Assembly (NCBI GenBank): GCA_023399455.1
Contig: JAEWPN010000028.1
Span: 1-13,835 of the forward strand
Reading direction: 5' to 3'
DNA length: 13,835 bases
From: Bacillota bacterium
GTDB lineage: Bacteria; Bacillota; Clostridia; Lachnospirales; Lachnospiraceae
Shown here: piece by piece, positions 7,243-13,835 of the stretch
Numbering within the stretch: the first letter of the stretch is position 1
How the letters are laid out: every line of letters starts with the position of its first letter
Notes under the pieces: model-generated
The model's input: only the letters and a program-made list of their open reading frames with translations
The model's database searches: none
Told to the model about the DNA's origin: nothing
Made by a program: the position numbers and the translations under genes

Positions 7243-9021
7243 TTGGAAAGAGAAAAAGAGCAAAGTCCGTTCAGAAGGCTGATGGGTTTTGCATCGTACC
7301 ATAGGGGGAAATATACTGCCTCGGTGCTTCTTGCAGTTGTAGGTGTTATTGGTGGAATGATTCCCTATGTGGGCGTATCCCGGATTATTATTTGCCTGCT
7401 GGCCGGTACAAAGAGCGATGTGAGGTTTTATTTGATGTGGTGCGGTATTTCGGGGGGCGGGCTTATCCTCAAAACTATTTGCATGAACTGGTCCACAGCG
7501 CTGTCCCATGAGGCCACATTTTCAGTTATCGCGGAGGTACGCACCAAACTGACCCGGAAGCTGGCCCGCATCTCCATGGGATATGTACTTGAAACGCCAT
7601 CCGGCGGGTTCAAGAACACCATTGTGGAAAAGGCGGACAGTCTGGAGACACCGCTGGCGCATGTGCTGCCGGAAATGACCTCCAACCTTCTGATTCCGTT
7701 TGGTATTATCATATACATGTTCATTCTGGACTGGCGTATGGCGCTTATTTCGCTTATCACACTTCCGCTGGGGTTTATTTTCTACATGATGATGATGCGG
7801 GATTATCCTGAAAAATACGCCGGTGTTATGAAGGCAGGTAAGCATATGAGCGCAACCATGGTGGAATACATAAACGGTATTGAGGTTATCAAAGCCTTCA
7901 ATCAATCCGCAAAGTCTTATGCGAAGTTCACCGATTCGGTAAAGGCAAATGTAAACGTAGTTTTGGACTGGATTCGCTCTACACAGGTGTATTCAGACAT
8001 TTCGCAGGGGGTCTGGCCGGCTGTGCTGGTGGGCGTATTGCCCGTCGGATGTCTTTTTTACATGGATGGTTCGTTGGGGGGCGGAGAGTTTATTACGATT
8101 GCCATCCTGTCCCTTGGCATTTCTGCTCCAATTTTATCCGCCATGATGTATACGGATGATATCGCGAAAATCGGTGCTGTTGTGAGAGAAGTGGGACAAG
8201 TGCTGGATTTGCCGGAAATAAACCGTCCTAAGGAAAACAAAAAGCTGGTAAACCGGGATATTGTGCTTGAACATGTTTGCTTTTCTTATGGGCAGGAGGA
8301 GGTACTCTCCGATGTAAATTTGGAAATCAAGGAGGGTTCGATTACAGCCTTCGTCGGACCCTCCGGAGGAGGAAAGTCCACCATTGCAAAGCTCATAGCC
8401 TCCTTCTGGGATGTTAGCGCAGGGCGCATTATGCTGGGCGGTGCAGATGTCCGTGATATACCGCTTAAACAGATTATGGACGAGATTGCCTATGTATCGC
8501 AGGACAACTATCTGTTTAACGACACCATCCGCAACAATATCCGAATGGGAAAACCAAGCGCCACGGACGAAGAGGTCGAAGCGGCTGCGAAGGCTTCCGG
8601 CTGTCATGACTTTATTATGAAGCTGGAACACGGTTACGAGACCGCCGCCGGTGGAGCCGGAGGGCACCTTTCCGGTGGAGAAAGGCAGCGTATTGCTATT
8701 GCCCGGGCCATGCTTAAGGATGCAGACATTATTATCTTCGACGAAGCAACAGCCTATACCGATCCGGAAAACGAGGCGGTGATTCAAGCGGCGGTATCCA
8801 AGCTCATCCACGGTAAAACGCTGATCGTTATTGCGCACCGCTTGTCCACCATTACCGATTCGGATAAAATCGTGGTCATTGAAAATGGCAGGGTTCTGGC
8901 AGAAGGAATGCATGAGGTGCTTTTGGAGGATTGTAAACTGTACCGCCGTATGTTTGCCGCACACATGGAAGTGCGGGATGCTTACGCAGCAGATATTGAG
9001 GGGAGGGATATCCTTGCTTGA
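7243..9021 (+). CDS. ABC half-transporter (permease-ATPase fusion), YbtP/IrtA-like, first subunit
   Basis: This 592-residue membrane protein has an N-terminal six-helix exporter-fold domain (~1-330) and a C-terminal nucleotide-binding domain. NBD motifs are complete: Walker A GPSGGGKST (372-380), Q-loop Q420, signature LSGGERQ (476-482), Walker B IIIFDE with E501, and H-loop H532. The D-loop reads AYTD instead of SALD. Overall it resembles the half-transporters that import metal-siderophores (YbtPQ, IrtAB), but it lacks the flavin-binding SIP domain of IrtA; multidrug-type export remains possible. The start is TTG at 7243, placed by GGGAGGTGG about 7-8 bases upstream; no ATG competes. It very probably pairs with the next gene product, which it overlaps by 8 bases. 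Confidence 0.85.
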   Translation: MEREKEQSPFRRLMGFASYHRGKYTASVLLAVVGVIGGMIPYVGVSRIIICLLAGTKSDVRFYLMWCGISGGGLILKTICMNWSTALSHEATFSVIAEVRTKLTRKLARISMGYVLETPSGGFKNTIVEKADSLETPLAHVLPEMTSNLLIPFGIIIYMFILDWRMALISLITLPLGFIFYMMMMRDYPEKYAGVMKAGKHMSATMVEYINGIEVIKAFNQSAKSYAKFTDSVKANVNVVLDWIRSTQVYSDISQGVWPAVLVGVLPVGCLFYMDGSLGGGEFITIAILSLGISAPILSAMMYTDDIAKIGAVVREVGQVLDLPEINRPKENKKLVNRDIVLEHVCFSYGQEEVLSDVNLEIKEGSITAFVGPSGGGKSTIAKLIASFWDVSAGRIMLGGADVRDIPLKQIMDEIAYVSQDNYLFNDTIRNNIRMGKPSATDEEVEAAAKASGCHDFIMKLEHGYETAAGGAGGHLSGGERQRIAIARAMLKDADIIIFDEATAYTDPENEAVIQAAVSKLIHGKTLIVIAHRLSTITDSDKIVVIENGRVLAEGMHEVLLEDCKLYRRMFAAHMEVRDAYAADIEGRDILA

Positions 9022-10753
9022 TATATTCAAAAAGTTCTTCCGGTTTGCGGACAGCCAGAAGCCAAAATGGGTGAAAAGTATTATCTTTACCTTGTTCAAG
9101 TCCGTTTTTGCATCCACTCAGCTTCTTGCCATCGCTATCGTGCTGCGCGGGATTGCCACGGACTCCGTGACCCATACAACGGCACTGTCCGCACTGGGAA
9201 TCATGCTGGTAAGTATCATAGGCACCATTGTTATGCGGCATATGGCTCAAAACAGCCAGTCCTTCGGATGTTATATTATGAGCGGAGATAAGCGTATACA
9301 GATTGGTGACCGGCTGAAGCTGATGCCTATGGGGCATTTTAACAGCCATAGTCTGGGCAACATCACTGCTGCTGCGACTTCTACTATGGAGGACATTGAA
9401 AATACCGCGCCGCGTATCATCGTCAGCTATCTTAACGGCCTTATCCACGGTTTTGTCATAACCCTTGCGCTGATTATCTTCGAGTGGAAGATTGGGCTGA
9501 TCGCTATGGCAGGGTTGGTATTGTTTCTGCTTATTAATATTTTGCTTCACAAGCGCGCACGCAAAGCATCACAGATCAGGCAGGAGGCCCAAGCCGAGCT
9601 GGTGGATGCGGTGCTGGAATACATACAGGGAATGAGTGTTGTAAAATCCTTCGGAATGGAGGCGGCAGCCGGGCAAAAAATCCACCGGGCAATTGCCGAC
9701 AGCGAACGAAGAAACATTGGTCTTGAAAAAAGTACCATCCCTTTTATGGCCATGCAGCAGCTTGTCCTGCGCGTTATCAGCACAATTATGATTACTCTGT
9801 CGGTAGTACTGTATCTTTACGGAGCTATGGATCTTTCCATCTGTCTGCTCATGCTTCTTTCCGGTTTTATTGTATTTAGCGAGCTGGAGAGCGGTGGCAG
9901 TATGTCGGCCTTCCTGCGTCTGATTGACGCTTCCATTGACCGGGTGAATGAAATACAGAAAACCCCTGTTATGGATCTTGAGGGGATGCAACAAAAACCT
10001 GCTAATATGGACATTGTTTTCAATGATGTATCTTTCTCTTATGGTGAAAAAACTATTATCGACCATGTTAACCTTGCGATACCTGCGAAAACGACCACAG
10101 CGATCGTCGGGCCGTCGGGCAGCGGAAAGACCACACTGTGCAGCTTGATCGCCCGTTTTTGGGATGTGAGCGAAGGCAGCATTATTTTGGGCGGTATAGA
10201 TATTCGGGAATACAAGCTGGACAGTCTCCTGCGAAATATCAGCATGGTTTTTCAGCAGGTATATTTGTTCAATGATACAATCGCCAATAATATCCGGCTC
10301 GGAAAGCCGGAAGCGACCATGGAAGAAATCAGAGAAGCTGCCCGAAAGGCTTGCTGTCACGATTTTATAAGCCGGCTGCCGGACGGCTATGACACGGTCA
10401 TCGGCGAGGGCGGCGCCACGCTCTCCGGCGGAGAAAAGCAGCGCATCTCCATCGCCCGCGCGCTTTTGAAGGATGCACCTATTATCATATTGGATGAGGC
10501 GACTGCAAACGTAGACCCGGAAAACGAAAATGATCTGCAAAAGGCAATCAGGTCACTGACAAGAGACAAGACGGTTATTATGATTGCGCACCGTCTCAAA
10601 ACGGTACGAAATGCCGATCAGATCATCGTGCTGGATGCGGGGAAAATCGTGCAGACAGGCACACATGATGAGCTGTCCTCGCAAAAAGGACTCTATGCGG
10701 ACTTTATTCATGTTCGTGAAAAAGCCGTGGGCTGGAAAATTGCCGGCAAGTAA
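9014..10753 (+). CDS. ABC half-transporter (permease-ATPase fusion), YbtQ/IrtB-like, second subunit
   Basis: This 579-residue protein is the likely heterodimer partner of the preceding subunit. It has an N-terminal six-helix transmembrane domain (~1-320) and an NBD with Walker A GPSGSGKTT (366-374), signature LSGGEKQ (470-476), Walker B ILDE with E495, and H-loop H526. Both subunits keep the catalytic glutamate, so both ATP sites look competent. I chose TTG at 9014 as start because GAGGGGAGGGA lies just upstream and the protein then begins MLDIFKKFFRF, as expected for the family. The open frame extends back to 8831, but that part lies inside the previous gene and reads as non-homologous sequence. 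The 8-base overlap implies translational coupling. The direction of transport and the substrate are not shown by the sequence. Confidence 0.85.
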   Translation: MLDIFKKFFRFADSQKPKWVKSIIFTLFKSVFASTQLLAIAIVLRGIATDSVTHTTALSALGIMLVSIIGTIVMRHMAQNSQSFGCYIMSGDKRIQIGDRLKLMPMGHFNSHSLGNITAAATSTMEDIENTAPRIIVSYLNGLIHGFVITLALIIFEWKIGLIAMAGLVLFLLINILLHKRARKASQIRQEAQAELVDAVLEYIQGMSVVKSFGMEAAAGQKIHRAIADSERRNIGLEKSTIPFMAMQQLVLRVISTIMITLSVVLYLYGAMDLSICLLMLLSGFIVFSELESGGSMSAFLRLIDASIDRVNEIQKTPVMDLEGMQQKPANMDIVFNDVSFSYGEKTIIDHVNLAIPAKTTTAIVGPSGSGKTTLCSLIARFWDVSEGSIILGGIDIREYKLDSLLRNISMVFQQVYLFNDTIANNIRLGKPEATMEEIREAARKACCHDFISRLPDGYDTVIGEGGATLSGGEKQRISIARALLKDAPIIILDEATANVDPENENDLQKAIRSLTRDKTVIMIAHRLKTVRNADQIIVLDAGKIVQTGTHDELSSQKGLYADFIHVREKAVGWKIAGK

Positions 10754-10785
10754 CGCTAATTTATCATTTTATGGAGGATATCGGA

Positions 10786-11370
10786 ATGACAAAGAAAAAA
10801 CTGGATGTAAAGGATTTGATCAACGTAGGAATCTTCACCGCAATTTATTATATCTTATTGATTGTTGCTGGCTTTTTGGGGTATATTCCCATCTTTTCAG
10901 TACTGTTTCCGCTTATGGTTGCTCTTCTTTGCGGGATTCCCTTTGTTCTCTTTTTGACAAGGACCAAGACCTTTGGCATGATTACCATTATGGGCGTACT
11001 TTTGGGAATTTTGAATTTTGCTTTTGGGCAGGGTTGGTATTCAATTGCCACAGGCCTTCTCTGCGGCCTGCTTGCAGACCTGATATGCAAGGCCGGAGAG
11101 TATAAGAGCTGGAAGCATATGGTTGTGTGCTTTTGTGTGTTCAGCGAATGGATAATCGGCTCGATGCTTCCTATGTGGATTATGAAAGACAGTTATTTTG
11201 AAATGGTGCGTGATATGCAGGGCGTCGCTTTTGCCGGATCGCTGGAGTCTCTGATCACCGGCTGGATGCTGGTGCTGCTTATCGTTCTGACGGCAGTCGC
11301 AGCCGTCATTGGAGCATATTTAGGTAAAACTGTACTAAAAAAACATTTTATAAGGGCAGGAATCGTATGA
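10786..11370 (+). CDS. ECF transporter S component, MptD/Trep_Strep-like family
   Basis: This 194-residue, very hydrophobic protein has about five to six membrane helices and is probably the substrate-binding subunit of an energy-coupling factor transporter. The short cytosolic N-terminus is followed by LINVGIFTAIYYILL, where the G15-A19 small-residue pattern fits the first-helix motif that contacts the T component. It resembles the putative S components labelled MptD or Trep_Strep, whose ligand is not established as far as I know. I chose ATG 10786 over the in-frame ATG 10771 because GGAGG at 10773-10777 is well spaced for 10786. T and A components follow directly, which supports the assignment. 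The 32-base gap after the ABC pair suggests one operon. Confidence 0.78.
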   Translation: MTKKKLDVKDLINVGIFTAIYYILLIVAGFLGYIPIFSVLFPLMVALLCGIPFVLFLTRTKTFGMITIMGVLLGILNFAFGQGWYSIATGLLCGLLADLICKAGEYKSWKHMVVCFCVFSEWIIGSMLPMWIMKDSYFEMVRDMQGVAFAGSLESLITGWMLVLLIVLTAVAAVIGAYLGKTVLKKHFIRAGIV

Positions 11371-12083
11371 TGCCGCAGCCTGAGTTAATGAAAGCGGCAA
11401 AAGATATACAGCTTGACCCGCGGACTAAGATATATCTTTTACTACTCATAAATATCGTCATATTCTCTACCAATCCCAGCGGCTGCCAACTGATCGCAAA
11501 AGGGGCACTGGCGGCAGTACCCCTTGCTCTGCTGTGCAGCACCGGGATGTGGAGGCAGGGCTTTATCTACGCTGTCTTATATGTGGCAGGTCAACTGGCC
11601 GAAATCTATCTTACCGCATATGCTGCCGGAGCGTGGGGCCTTCTGATGCGCTTTACTACACAGATGCTAAGCAGGTTCGTTCCAATTGTCATCATGGCCT
11701 ACTATTTGGTCAGGACAATGGAAGTCAGCGCATTTATTGCGGCAATGGAACGGATGCATGTTTCCAGAAAAATTATTATCCCGTTTGCAGTTTTATTTCG
11801 CTTCTTTCCAACTATTGCTGAAGAATCCCGTGCGATCAATGACGCCATGCGCATGCGCGGTATCGGTTTTCGCGGGAGTCCTTTGGCGGTGCTGGAATAC
11901 AGGCTTGTTCCCCTGATGATGTCGATTGTCGGGATCGGCAACGAACTGTCGGCGGCGGCAGTCACAAGAGGACTGCGCATCACAGGAGAGCGCACCAACA
12001 TATATAAAATCGGATTTGGCATACTGGATGCTGTGTTTGGCCTCTGGGCGACGACGGCTGCAATCCTGTTTTTTATTTTGTAG
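11367..12083 (+). CDS. ECF transporter T component, CbiQ/EcfT family permease
   Basis: This 238-residue membrane protein is the scaffold subunit that couples ATPase movement to the S component. It opens with LDPRTKIYLLLLINIVIF, typical of EcfT. The cytosolic coupling region carries two Ala-x-x-Arg-Gly-type motifs: AMRMRG ending at R164-G165, and AVTRG ending at R201-G202, which insert into grooves of the ATPases. The hydrophobic N-terminal half and the C-terminal segment (~218-238) supply the membrane helices. The ATG overlaps the S-component stop by 4 bases (ATGA), a sign of translational coupling. The next gene encodes the ATPase, so the module is complete. A dedicated (group I) ECF transporter is likely because all subunits are encoded together. 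Confidence 0.88.
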   Translation: MMPQPELMKAAKDIQLDPRTKIYLLLLINIVIFSTNPSGCQLIAKGALAAVPLALLCSTGMWRQGFIYAVLYVAGQLAEIYLTAYAAGAWGLLMRFTTQMLSRFVPIVIMAYYLVRTMEVSAFIAAMERMHVSRKIIIPFAVLFRFFPTIAEESRAINDAMRMRGIGFRGSPLAVLEYRLVPLMMSIVGIGNELSAAAVTRGLRITGERTNIYKIGFGILDAVFGLWATTAAILFFIL

Positions 12084-12097
12084 AAGGAGGGATGTAC

Positions 12098-13582
12098 GTG
12101 ATCAATTTGAGAAATGTATCCTTTTCCTATGCAGGAAGTGAATGGGAGCGCGGAATAAGAAACATCAATCTGTCGGTCGGAAAAGGCGAAGTGGTATTGT
12201 TGTGTGGTGAGTCCGGCTGTGGAAAAACAACGGTGACCCGGCTGATAAATGGACTGATACCCCATTACTATGAAGGACAGATGAGCGGAGAGGTTCTGAT
12301 CGGCGAACAAAAAATCCATGAACTGCCATTGCATGAGACATCCCGGCTGGTGGGTTCGGTCTTTCAAAATCCTCGTTCTCAATTTTTTAGTGTCAGCACT
12401 ACCAGCGAAATTGCCTTTGGCTGTGAAAACATGGCTCTTCCCGTTCCTGAGATTTTCCGGCGGATCGATCAAACAGTGAAAGAGTTTAAAATTGAAAGTT
12501 TAATGAATCGGAGTATCTTTAAGCTCTCCGGTGGGGAGAAACAGAAAATCGCCTGTGCGTCCGTTGCTGCATGCGATCCTCCCATATTTGTGCTGGACGA
12601 GCCATCTTCCAATATGGACACGGATGCGGTGGAGGAACTGCGCAGGATCATTGAAATATGGAAAAGAAAAGGAAAAACGATTATCATTGCCGAACACCGG
12701 CTGTATTATCTGAGGGAATTGATTGACCGTGTGATATATATGAAAGATGGAGTAATTGCAGGAGAATATACCGCCCGCGCATTCAGGGCTCTCCCTCCGG
12801 AGAAACTCACGGAGATGGGACTGCGCCCGCTTTCCCTTTCAGGTATAGTAAGAAAGTATGCTACAATGCCTGAATCGAATGAGACTATGACTCTTTTAGG
12901 TTTTTCCTATTCTTACAAGCATGCCGCATCCACAAGGGCGGCACTTAACATGAAGAATTTTTCGATCCCTCGAAATGCTATTATTGCTATAGTAGGAAAA
13001 AACGGAGCAGGGAAATCCACCTTTGCCCGGTGCCTGTGTGGGTTGGAGAAAAATTTCGGCGGAACGGTGGAAGAAGAAAATCAAGCGCTGCGGGCAAAGC
13101 AGTTGCTGAAAAAATCTTATATGGTAATGCAGGATGTAAATCATCAACTTTTTACTGAAAGCGTGCTGGATGAAGTGCTGCTCAGTATGGAAAATGAGCA
13201 GGAAGCATCGGCCGGGTATATTCTTGAAAGCCTGGATCTGCTTCCTTTAAAGGAATTACACCCCATGTCGCTTTCCGGAGGGCAGAAGCAAAGGGTAGCG
13301 ATTGCCGGAGCCGTTGGCAGCGAACGGGAGATTATTATTTTTGATGAGCCTACAAGCGGCCTCGACATATATCATATGAAAGAGGTCGCATTAAACATAG
13401 AACGTCTGAAAATGCAAGGAAAAACCATTTTTGTAATTACGCATGATTTGGAGCTTGTCATGGAGTGCTGTACCCATGTATTGCATTTTGAAAACGGAAA
13501 GGTAATAGGGAACTATCCCCTTAATTCTGAAGGCTGCAAAAAACTCAGATCATTCTTCGGTCATATACCTGCAAGTGATTAA
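12098..13582 (+). CDS. ECF transporter ATPase, fused A-A' double-domain protein
   Basis: This 494-residue cytoplasmic protein carries two ABC ATPase domains in one chain and powers the ECF module. Domain 1 (~1-230) has Walker A GESGCGKTT (37-45), signature LSGGEKQ (143-149) and Walker B VLDE with E168. Domain 2 (~265-494) has Walker A GKNGAGKST (300-308), signature LSGGQKQ (392-398) and Walker B IFDE with E417 followed by PTSGLD. Both halves look active. I chose GTG 12098 because AAGGAGGG at 12084-12091 lies 6 bases before it; the in-frame ATG at 12092 directly abuts that site. From GTG the protein begins MINLRNVSFSYAG, as usual for EcfA. It is the last gene of the operon, ending five bases before a convergent gene. 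Confidence 0.92.
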   Translation: MINLRNVSFSYAGSEWERGIRNINLSVGKGEVVLLCGESGCGKTTVTRLINGLIPHYYEGQMSGEVLIGEQKIHELPLHETSRLVGSVFQNPRSQFFSVSTTSEIAFGCENMALPVPEIFRRIDQTVKEFKIESLMNRSIFKLSGGEKQKIACASVAACDPPIFVLDEPSSNMDTDAVEELRRIIEIWKRKGKTIIIAEHRLYYLRELIDRVIYMKDGVIAGEYTARAFRALPPEKLTEMGLRPLSLSGIVRKYATMPESNETMTLLGFSYSYKHAASTRAALNMKNFSIPRNAIIAIVGKNGAGKSTFARCLCGLEKNFGGTVEEENQALRAKQLLKKSYMVMQDVNHQLFTESVLDEVLLSMENEQEASAGYILESLDLLPLKELHPMSLSGGQKQRVAIAGAVGSEREIIIFDEPTSGLDIYHMKEVALNIERLKMQGKTIFVITHDLELVMECCTHVLHFENGKVIGNYPLNSEGCKKLRSFFGHIPASD

Positions 13583-13587
13583 TATAG

Positions 13588-13835
13588 TTAACCCCGCTTT
13601 TGTTTTTTAGCCTTATAATTTAAGTTCTTATACTCTGACGGAGTACAATTCTTCGCCGCTTTAAATATCCGGTTAAAGGTAGATAGACTGTTAAAGCCCG
13701 ATTGCATTGCAACCTCGGTAATGGAGATATCCGGCTTAATCAGAAGTCTTTCTGCATGTGCGATTCTCTTTTGCGTTAAATAATCATAACAGGACATATT
13801 GGAAAACTGCTTAAATAATCTGGCGAAATGAAACT
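13588..13835 (-). CDS. AraC-family transcriptional regulator, C-terminal part (cut by window edge)
   Basis: The minus strand encodes the C-terminal 81 residues of an AraC/XylS-type regulator. The reading frame stays open to the window end, and the residues before the first visible methionine, FHFARLFKQFSN, already match the first helix-turn-helix, so the true start lies beyond 13835. The visible part holds the end of HTH 1, the YLTQKRIAHAERLL linker helix, HTH 2 (SITEVAMQSGFNSLSTFNRIFK) and the TPSEYK terminal motif. The stop at 13588-13590 lies five bases from the stop of the ECF ATPase gene, so the genes converge. It may regulate the transporter operon or an unseen neighbour; the sensory domain is not visible. 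Confidence 0.85.
   Translation of the reverse strand, partial: FHFARLFKQFSNMSCYDYLTQKRIAHAERLLIKPDISITEVAMQSGFNSLSTFNRIFKAAKNCTPSEYKNLNYKAKKQKRG

Noticed and set aside
8831..9013. N-terminal extension of the second ABC half-transporter
   Set aside because: The extension overlaps the conserved C-terminus of the first ABC protein and reads as unrelated sequence; TTG 9014 has a strong ribosome binding site.
8134..9117. Long minus-strand open frame (327 codons) opposite the first ABC gene
   Set aside because: It lies antisense to the well-supported NBD, shows no recognisable domain, and its composition (many Cys, His and Asn) is typical of a reverse-frame shadow.
9569..10540. Long minus-strand open frame (323 codons) opposite the second ABC gene
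   Set aside because: It is antisense to a conserved ABC protein, has no family signature and no convincing ribosome binding site.
10771..10785. Upstream ATG for the ECF S component
   Set aside because: GGAGG overlaps the first codons after this ATG and is well placed only for ATG 10786.
12092..12097. ATG start for the ECF ATPase two codons earlier
   Set aside because: It directly abuts the AAGGAGGG site, leaving no spacing; GTG 12098 has a normal 6-base spacing.

Overview
The window looks like a chromosomal stretch from a Gram-positive Clostridia-type gut bacterium, most likely a Lachnospiraceae relative. This is inferred from strong AGGAGG-type ribosome binding sites, TTG and GTG starts, tight operon packing, an ECF vitamin/metal-type transporter with a fused double ATPase, and a large intracellular GH2 glycosidase. 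No rRNA, tRNA, CRISPR array, transposase or phage gene was seen. No gene-free stretch exceeds about 115 bases.

Region 1 (1-872) holds an AT-rich gene for an HD-GYP phosphodiesterase, a probable cyclic-di-GMP hydrolase. Region 2 (984-6395) is a two-gene carbohydrate locus: a sialate O-acetylesterase-like SGNH esterase, then a 1155-residue GH2 beta-glycosidase with DUF4982, Ig-like and two CBM6-like C-terminal modules. Neither enzyme has a signal peptide. They probably work in the cytoplasm on an imported O-acetylated oligosaccharide, the esterase removing acetyl groups and the GH2 enzyme the sugar.

Region 3 (6428-13582) is the most interesting part. A TetR-family regulator has its own strong promoter and a palindromic operator. 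A hairpin terminator and a second palindrome follow it, and the second palindrome fills the spacer of a plausible promoter for the next operon. That operon encodes two YbtP/YbtQ-like ABC half-transporters (probable heterodimer), then a complete ECF transporter: MptD-family S component, T component and a fused A-A' ATPase. The five transporter genes overlap or lie within about 32 bases of each other, so they probably move the same ligand or a ligand and its carrier. The substrate cannot be read from the sequence. A metal chelate/metallophore or small cofactor is the leading inference, and drug efflux by the half-transporters is the alternative.

Region 4 (13588-13835) is the C-terminal HTH part of an AraC-family regulator on the minus strand. 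It converges on the ECF operon with five bases between stop codons, and its N-terminal part lies beyond the window.
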